Below, in pieces: positions 53,703-64,000 of a stretch of 64,000 nucleotides of DNA (position 1 is the stretch's first letter; each line of letters starts with the position of its first letter). The DNA is from Cricetomys ansorgei. Its lineage: Eukaryota > Chordata > Mammalia > Rodentia > Nesomyidae. The DNA is taken from contig JAMJFZ010001089.1 of the NCBI GenBank assembly GCA_026225945.1, positions 310,001 through 374,000 on the forward strand. The letters are read 5' to 3'. The notes under the pieces were generated by a model. That model ran no database searches. It was not told the origin of the DNA and was given only the letters and a program-made list of their open reading frames with translations. Both the position numbers and the translations under genes were made by a program.

Positions 53703-54782
53703 TCCATTACACAATGGCCACCTATGTTTCTAAAATAGTATCTCTTAATCCAAGTGTCTGAACATCTTCCTTGCTTTCCTAATAATGTATTTAAAGGTGA
53801 CAGAAGATCCAGAGCATCTGATTGAATGGTCAGTTTGGCATCCACACTTCCCATCTGGCCAAAATAAGCTCTACCTGTATGCAGCCATGGCTGTGCCAAA
53901 GGGCTAGCTGGCTGGCACCTGCTGGTCCTTTTCTTACAAGGTATGAAGGAGATGCACACGTCCAGTACACTGTGAGGTTATTGGCAGCCGTCCCTCCCTT
54001 TCCCAAAGTTAACTGTCATGGGTCTGACAGGTTGTCGGAAACGCAAGGCCAAGGACATGTCCAGGGGACTTTGGCAGCTGTCCCAATTGTTTGGGTCATT
54101 TAAAACCCATGTCACGCTTGAATGTGGTTGTTGGAAGCTTTACACTGGCTCAGCCAAGACTGACACCTGCCAGTTTGCCATTAAATATAGAAAGTCGGAA
54201 CTGAAGACCCTGACCCACTTAACCCTGCTCGCTCTGTCCGGGTTCTGTGATCTATACTTACACAGTGAACTGCTGCTCTCCATTTATGGAGCCTAGTGTG
54301 GGATTAACTTTTTTTTTTTTTTTTAAACACTATTTGGAATGACACTACTCACACTTCCCCCTTGGAACTGCTTCCAAATATGTTTAACTTCTTTTAAAAT
54401 AAAATTTCTTTATGCCTTCCTTTTAAAGTGGTAGACTCATAGGCCGGATATAAAGTAATATTTTTTTTTTCTAGTTTTGAATTCATCTAAAATAGTAGGA
54501 AAAAAATCCTAAACTTTGTTTTCTTGATTTCTTTTCTGTAGGAGCATATAAGTAAGTTCTGCACACTTGTTTTCTATTTATATTCTATTTATCATCCCCA
54601 AGTGAGAAACTGACAGCCCAGATTAAAGTGGAATATCAGTGTCACTTTGATAAAGAATAATTACTCCCACGGAAGTATCTCAACCGAGAGTCTATGGATG
54701 GCTGAACTGCCTTGGCTCCTGTAATTGTTCACTTCATGGCAAGAAAGTATTAAACTATAAAAATTCTTATGGTTGGTTGAAG

Positions 54783-55009
54783 CAGTGGTTCTCAACCTTC
54801 CTAAAGCTGTGACCCTTTAATACAGTTCCTCATGTTGTGGTGACCCCCTCCCCCAACCGTAAAATTATTTTTCTTGCTATTTCATAGGAAGTAGATGTAA
54901 CGAATCGTAACATAAATATCTGATAAGCAGACGGTCTTAGGTGACCCCTGTGAAAGGGTCATTTGACCCACCCCCCCAAAGGGTCACGACTCACAGGTTA
55001 AGAAGCATT
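54783..55009. mobile_element. URR1-like nonautonomous hAT DNA transposon
   Basis: The left end CAGTGGTTCTCAACCTTCC and right end CAGGTTAAGAAGCA are imperfect inverted repeats. The inside has 'TAATACAGTTCCTCATGTTG', 'GTGACCCCTGTGAAAGGGTC' and 'CAAAGGGTCACGACTCACAG'. This matches the rodent URR1 pattern as I recall it. No transposase. Confidence 0.85.
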
Positions 55010-55362
55010 CATTTAAAGGAAAACTCCCAAGTACTCCAAATTTATATTTCCAAATAAACTGAAATGAGAGTTAGCACATAGTTGGTAAAACTGGACACTA
55101 TGGCTGGGTGAAAAACTGAGAATGTACCTATTAAGTATCTAATACATGTTCCTCAGTGCAGGTAACCTTATTAACTTAAATAGGGAGAAAATCCCACTTA
55201 TAGAAATAAATAGCTTGTGTGCACAATTATACATGCACAAAATTTTTTTATTGTGACATTATATGAAAAAGTCTAACTGACCCAAATACCCACTGGTAAA
55301 GAGCAGGCAAAATAAAACACAGCAGACCTGCACAGTGTATACCCTTTCTCTTGAACACAGCT

Positions 55363-55445
55363 GCTGGGCTGAAGGTGTAGCTCAGTGTGTATGATGCTTG
55401 TTGAGTGTGTGCAAGAAGGCCCCAGGTTTGATTCCCAGCATCCTA
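55363..55445 (+). repeat. ID-type SINE
   Basis: 'GCTGAAGGTGTAGCTCAGTG' and 'CCCAGGTTTGATTCCCAGC' retain tRNA-like A- and B-box outlines, but no folded tRNA gene is implied. Confidence 0.75.
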
Positions 55446-55813
55446 AGAATGATATAAGTTGGTGATTATTAATAACAGTCAACATTATTGTTAATGCAAC
55501 CCTCCAGGGAAGAAGGCTGGATCACGGAACACTGGAGGGGAGGGAACTCGTTTTCCACTCTCCTTTAAATGCTGTGCTGTTTGCCTCTAAGGAACGGTTC
55601 AAATAAAACTTCATGTATAAAGGAAATAAAGGCTGGTAAGGTTTCTACCTGAAAACACACTGTGTGCTTTTAGGCAAGCACTCTTGCAACAAACAAATCA
55701 TGTACCAAAGGGAGTTTAAAAATTCAGGCTGTTCATTCCTGTGGGATTGAGTAAGGTATTCCTTGGTTCAACTCGTATTAATACCACATCCAAAGAGGAA
55801 ATACCTCTGGGCT

Positions 55814-55819
55814 TTTATT
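55814..55819 (-). terminator. Candidate Tubb2b polyadenylation signal
   Basis: Plus-strand TTTATT gives AATAAA on the minus strand, about 350 bp beyond the stop. A CATAAA variant nearer the stop (about 55930) is an alternative. Confidence 0.5.
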
Positions 55820-56169
55820 CTTTTCTAAAGGAATAAAATTTATGTGTTCAGAAAGATGGATTAAAGTTAATAATAAAGAGTTTAATAAAGAGAAAGGAAA
55901 AAGAAAAGACACCATTAGGACACAAAGGTTTATGTGATTTTAGCCATTACAACAGGAGTTCAGAAAGATCTCAAGTGTTACATTGATGTTATCGATATTA
56001 CAAAAAGAGGGGAAAAAAAAAGTGACAGGCAACAGTGAAGAGCACCAGAGACCCAGCACACACCTAAGATCGCCTTCCTTCCTTCAACTGCCAAGGTATT
56101 TTCACAGATAAGCCCCCCCCACCCCCTCCTTTCATCTGAGCTTTCCCTAACCTGCTTGGCCTGGGGGGC

Positions 56170-59455
<3,286 letters not shown>

Positions 59456-59592
59456 GGTGCCTCGATAGCTTCTTGCTGGCTTGGGTCTGTGTCAGTGGGT
59501 CTTATAGTCCTCCCCTTCCACACCCACTGCCGGGCCACCTGGAACTTACTCCGGAACCGAAGGGCTGAGAGCGAGGGCCGGGTGGGCTCCTC

Positions 59593-59599
59593 TTTTATG
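59593..59599 (-). promoter_or_regulatory. Tubb2b TATA-like box
   Basis: The minus strand reads ACATAAAAGAG, about 140 bp upstream of the ATG. It predicts a start near 59560-59570. Confidence 0.65.
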
Positions 59600-59682
59600 T
59601 AGGGAGGGTGGGGCGGACCTTACAGACCACGCCTACCAGCCAAAGCCCCAGTCCTGTCCTGCTGTCGCTCTCCTGGCCGAGT

Positions 59683-59690
59683 TGACGTAA
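59683..59690 (-). promoter_or_regulatory. CRE-like TGACGTAA upstream of Tubb2b
   Basis: A one-mismatch CRE octamer (plus-strand orientation) about 85 bp upstream of the TATA-like box. It parallels the perfect CRE of Tubb2a but sits farther out. Confidence 0.45.
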
Positions 59691-59739
59691 TGCTCTGAGC
59701 CCCAGGGAGGGTCCAGGGGGCTGGACTATGGGTTTGTGG

Positions 59740-59746
59740 CCAATCA
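59740..59746 (-). promoter_or_regulatory. CCAAT box (NF-Y type) upstream of Tubb2b
   Basis: The plus strand reads GGCCAATCAGC, so relative to Tubb2b it is an inverted CCAAT motif, roughly 175 bp upstream of the predicted start. It lies just before the LTR-like element. Confidence 0.45.
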
Positions 59747-59776
59747 GCCAGGGCATGAAGACCTTGCGAGGGGTGG

Positions 59777-60095
59777 TGTTGCAGAAGTTTATTTCTAGTT
59801 ATGTTTAAAATGGCTGTTTTGTGCATTGTTGGGGGCAGGGCTGTCTAGGCCTTGGCATTTTGCATGATCTGCAGGTGCTGGCTTTATGTAAAAGATGTTT
59901 CATTCCTCATAATCTGCTTGTGCTATCAATAGAATACCTGAAGAGCTTCTGTGTCTATAAAAACCTCTGAGATCAGAAGATCCAGTTCCACTGTCCAGTA
60001 TGGCACTTGCCATGGCAGGTGGTTCTCTCTGCTGAGGTCTGGCAGGATTTGTATCTATGAAAATGCCTCTTTGTCTTCCTTGCTGAGACTATACA
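59777..60095 (+). mobile_element. LTR-like element, copy 3 (upstream of Tubb2b, divergent)
   Basis: 319 bp with TG...CA ends (TGTTGCAGAAGTTTATTTC to TGAGACTATACA). It aligns with copies 1 and 2 and contains TCTATAAAAACC near 59955, a TATA-type motif on the plus strand. It points away from Tubb2b. No target-site duplication was seen. Confidence 0.65.
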
Positions 60096-63000
60096 GTAGC
60101 CTAAAGGCTACAGGGTAGCAGTTCCTGGGAGAAGCTGGGGCGTGAACATTGTCTGAGACTTGAGGAAATGGGGGAAGCTGAGTACGGGGAACTGGGAACT
60201 GGAAGCGTGAAGACCTCCAGAGTCTGGCAAGGCAAGGCGATTCATACTATAGGCTGGGGATTGGGAGGGGGTTGGGCATGGGTGAGGAAGAGAGGACAAC
60301 GGCAGCCGGTGCAGCCGGGCGTTGCATAGAGGTTAGAGAGGCTTAAGGCAACAACTTGCACACCCGAGCAATACCTCTTCTAACGCTGGGCAGGCTCCAC
60401 CAAGCCAACGTACCTGTCGCGAGTACTGCCCCTTTCCTTATCCCTGGAGATCAACGATTGACCAGGTGCATACGCCCATTACATAGAACTTTAGGGAAAG
60501 ACAGGTGATCCCAGAAAGTCGAATGTAATTGGGAAAACAGAGGTCCCAAAGATTCTGAATTTTTACATTTTGGAGCATCGGAGTGCGATTCTCCCCTCCC
60601 TAAGCGTCAGCGGTCATTGCTTTTGTCTTTGTTGACTATGCTTGCTCCTTTGCTGCAGAGGCAGCATTTAGGGGTAAGAAGGACCTCTGAGCTCAGCCCT
60701 GCCTGACCCACACCAAGAATACACAGCGCTCAACCTGATACCGACGACTCGTTCCACCCTGCGATTGATTGGCTTTTGTTCCTCCCAAGTGATGGAGTGG
60801 GTGTGGCGGGCCGCGCGGCGTGAACTGCGCTACCGGCGGAGTGAGGGTGGAGTCGTGGGGGCGGGCCTGTTCGGGAAACAAAGAGTTCGCAAAAGCGTGG
60901 GATATATTCCACAACTGAGTATTTAAAACCCAGTTAGGCACTGTCCTTCCCAGGGTTCGGTTGGTTTATTGCAAGGAAAGAGGGTGGGTTCCGGGGAACC
61001 GTCATTTCCTAGAGCATTATCTTCTTCAGCGCCCACGAGGTCCCAACCCTGACGCTGCGGATGGAAAGCCGGGACACGCCTAAAAACTGCGGCACGGTGA
61101 GCCAGCTAGAGACCACCGCAGATCCAGGCGCGCTCACTTGAGCGCGTGCGCAGACGCGGTGCACCCACACCCCCTTCAAACCCACATTTCCTAGGTGTTC
61201 AAGGAAGAAATCGATCCCTTTGTTACTATCCGTGTGCGTGTACGCGCCTGTGAGATAAACGTGCGTGCTTCTGATCGAAAAAAAAAAGACTGTCAAGTGT
61301 CTGTCCCTTGCTATCCCGGGTTGGAGGTCGCCGCTCCCCACGCGGGACTAGTGGTTTAGGAGGTGATGTGACTCTTTTCATTCTCTCGGGGAGAGAGGCC
61401 CAAGTGACTCAGGGTCACACTATAGGGTAGAGCTCGCAGCTGTTGAGCGAGGAAGGGCCTGCTAGAACCATCTGCAAGCTGTCATCGCCTCTCCTTTCCG
61501 TAAGGGGCGGGGTAGGGATAGGACGGGCTTTAAATTCAATTCTAATGTACCGCGAGAAGCAGCCAGAACAAAAGCCTTGTGGCCTGCCATTGCCAAGGAG
61601 CCCAGACCGGAGCTCTATGGCCAGAGTTCGCCAAACACCGCTGCGGATGCTCACGTCAGGATGGGGTCAAGTCAGAGAGTGAGGCAGAACAGCAGAAGGT
61701 GTGCCCGCATGTACACTAGCAGGGTTCCAAGGACCCAGGCCCCGACTCCGGATTTTCTCATCCCAATCCTCCTACAGATGTACAAAACGTGCAGAGCAAA
61801 CACTTCCCAAGGTCACGCGGCGAGTTAATGGCAGGACTGGACTGTCTTCTGGGCGCCCAGGCTATCAGGGCAATGCCCAGCTGAAAGAACTATTGCAGGT
61901 GTAGACCTAGAGGTGGCAGCTGCAGCGGTGCTCAGCTCCCTGGCGTTAACAGAGCGAGGGTGTCACCCGCGCTGCGCAGTATAATTGCAACAGCCGTCCC
62001 GCCTGGCTGTACCAAGCAAGGAACAATCCCAGAACTCTGGGGCCTCCCTGGGGCTCAACTCTAAACCGGGTAATCTGAGCCCGCCTCTCTCACCTAATGG
62101 GTTCCTTGCTCAGCTTCTGTTTGGGAGCCAGATCTTTGCAAAGTAGCCAGTAAAAACTCGTGTTTACGATTGATTATACGGATGAAAGGACCGTTCATCT
62201 CAGATTTCTCTTAAGGGGAGAGGTTTGGAAGAGCGTGACTAAGAAATCATCCTGAGAGCAGGACGCCCCTAGGGATCCAACGTTTTGGCCCAAGATCAGC
62301 TTTCCTTTCTTGTGTTTTTGCTTCATTGTCCCTATCTGAGTTATCGTTGCGATTACCAGGCTGCACACTTTAAAGTTTTGCAGAAAGCCACTTTTTGTGT
62401 GAAATATTGACGATAACCCCGTCTCTCCTTAGAGGCTTTCCATTCATCGGCGAACTGTTTTTTTAAGGCCTTGTTTCATATAACTCGGAGGAAGAGCTAC
62501 TGGGCAGCAAAGTCAGAGGGGTCCCAGCATTTGCTTTTGTCCCCTTACGTTAAATTCCTCTCCCTTGATGTCACGTTTCAGACATGAAGATTTTAGGACA
62601 GTATATATTTCATGATCTCTTACATACCAATTAGTTTTAATGGTGTATTAATATTTAAACGACAGATGCAGAAACATCTCTCTGCAAAATTCAAATCCAA
62701 CATTTGTTTTATACAGGTTGGGCCCTAAGGTGTTAAAATGGTCTGTGCTTTTGCAATTTCCAAATTATTTTCAAAGGCAAATCCCCAAATGTGAATTTAT
62801 TGTATACAAAGTATCATTGTTTTGAGTAACCGAAGAAGTCGAATAGAGACTTCATAAATATGTAGTAAATTTTGAAAGAATTGTTTTTTTTTTTTTTAAT
62901 GAGAAATGAATTTTGACCCGTCTATTGAAATCACAGGCGTTTTGTTCAGGATTTTTGCCCATAGCTAGCCTGCATTTGCCACTTAAAGTTCAGTTCACCA

Positions 63001-64000
63001 CCCCCACAGCCTTCTATGCAGGCGACATGTACGCGGTTTCCTAGGCAACCCGCGTTTTGCCAGTGAATGAAAAGGAATCGAAAGAAAGACTGCAAAGGCT
63101 GCAGATCCCTGGTTATTTCCTCCCCCACCCATCGTCCTTCTCTTTGCTCTGGTTAGAAATATCGGGAACTTATCAATCCTAACATTTATGTAAAAGACAA
63201 CTGGGACTAGAAAGGGGTCGCAGCCCCACATAGTAGCCGTGGGTGTGTACAGGAGAGGGCACCTGGGCTCTGCTGTCTCAGCCCAGCTGGTCCAGGATTC
63301 ACTTCCCAGTTCTCTCCTTCCTCCCTTTCCCTCTTAGAGGCAAGAAGCAACTGTGTTGCCCAGGGCTGTCCGGTGCTCTAGAGTGAAGGTGTTGACTGGG
63401 TGGGGTCCTCGGAGTCCCTGTCTCTTGCTGCTGTGAGGTTCTGTAGAGATCAGCCCTTAGGCAACAAAAGACTGGGATCCGCAAGAAAAAAAAAAATCCT
63501 CATCTTGAATGCAGCAAATGCATCCGGGCTCAGGCGCTTTGACTCTTTGTTTCTTACTGAGGCTGGGTGTTTTCCCATGACCAGCGCTCATGAATTTAGA
63601 TTAAAAGGCCTACATCCAGTCAGCAAGCCTTTCACGAAAGAGGGTTTCCGTCCTTGTCATACAAATCGGCAGGAGGAAGGGAACCCTGATTTTCCAGGGC
63701 AACGGTTTCTTTTCATTCGTTGCCTCCCCTCCTCCATCCTAGCAAAGATTTTAAGATTCTTAGACCTGGAGCTCAGGGAAGCGCTGGAATGTTCATAGTG
63801 CAGCCTGGTTAATGATGTTTCCACAGTACCGAGCCATCCTGAGAAGAAAGGAAACCAGAAGTACTCAAATGGAAGCATGCTTGAACACTGACAGCCTGCC
63901 CTTGTAAGGTGCTGTCTGTGAAAGCCACTGGTGGGAAAATGGATCCCTTTTGAATGGTAGAGTACACAGCAGAAGACAGAAGGAGGGAGCCATTTTAAAT
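60096..64000. other. Tubb2b 5' flank, mostly unique sequence
   Basis: No gene was recognised. A CpG-rich patch lies at about 60780-61340, with TATTTAAA at 60920-60927 beside it. From about 62100 to 63000 the sequence is unique-looking and AT-rich, and could hold conserved enhancers. Open frames such as 61009-61341 and 63400-63798 resemble nothing I know. Confidence 0.55.

Larger units (their letters stand above)
23044..55780. other. Repeat-rich intergenic region between the pseudogene and Tubb2b
   Basis: About 33 kb without a recognisable gene. It is filled with SINEs, LTR remnants, L1/HAL1-like fragments and microsatellites, listed separately. The open frames here are short, and many are built on SINEs or dinucleotide tracts. 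Confidence 0.65.

Noticed and set aside
55363..55445. tRNA gene
   Set aside because: It has tRNA-like boxes, but the sequence and A-rich tail are those of an ID SINE, and no full cloverleaf was found.
60920..60927. TATTTAAA as the promoter of a gene in the last 3 kb
   Set aside because: No exon, start codon context or homologous protein follows on either strand; the next genes of the conserved block are expected beyond the window.

Overview
The window is mammalian nuclear DNA from a muroid rodent. Genes are split into short exons by GT-AG introns, and most of the rest is SINEs of the B1, B2/B3, B4 and ID types, LTR and L1 debris and (CA)n microsatellites. The gene order Bphl (+), Tubb2a (-), tubulin pseudogene, Tubb2b (-) is that of the conserved BPHL-TUBB2A-TUBB2B block (human 6p25, mouse chr13). 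The species cannot be fixed from sequence alone; the B1 and ID types would suit a cricetid or murid.

Region by region: (1) 1-8.4 kb holds the last two coding exons of Bphl, a serine hydrolase, separated by a 7-kb intron. (2) 8.9-13.1 kb is a complete four-exon Tubb2a on the minus strand, converging tail to tail with Bphl, with a CpG-rich TATA promoter carrying a perfect cAMP-response-type palindrome. (3) 20.8-23.05 kb is a decayed Tubb2 copy lacking exon 1 and promoter, with broken exons 2 and 4 and an intact exon 3. (4) 23-55.8 kb is gene-poor and repeat-filled: SINEs, MaLR-like LTR remnants, HAL1/L1-like fragments, a URR1-like DNA transposon, microsatellites and a roughly 145-bp-arm inverted repeat. 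(5) 55.8-59.6 kb is a complete four-exon Tubb2b on the minus strand. (6) 59.6-64 kb is its 5' flank: an LTR-like element, a second CpG-rich patch and long unique sequence.

Tubb2a and Tubb2b encode nearly identical 445-residue class II beta-tubulins. They are told apart by Ala55/Ser201 (2a) and Thr55/Cys201 (2b), the same two differences that separate the human paralogues. By eye the coding part of exon 4 differs at only about 10 of 1061 positions between them, while exons 1-3 differ at roughly 7-12 percent and the introns are unrelated. This is a clear signature of exon-4 gene conversion. The pseudogene is also a mosaic: exon 4 and adjoining intron are old and diverged, but a block spanning exons 2 and 3 is almost identical to Tubb2a.

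I saw no novel biochemical system. The most interesting content is the recombination history of this tubulin cluster: two separate homogenised tracts, an LTR-like insertion present in Tubb2a but absent from the otherwise matching pseudogene tract, and a 27-bp copied patch inside that insertion.
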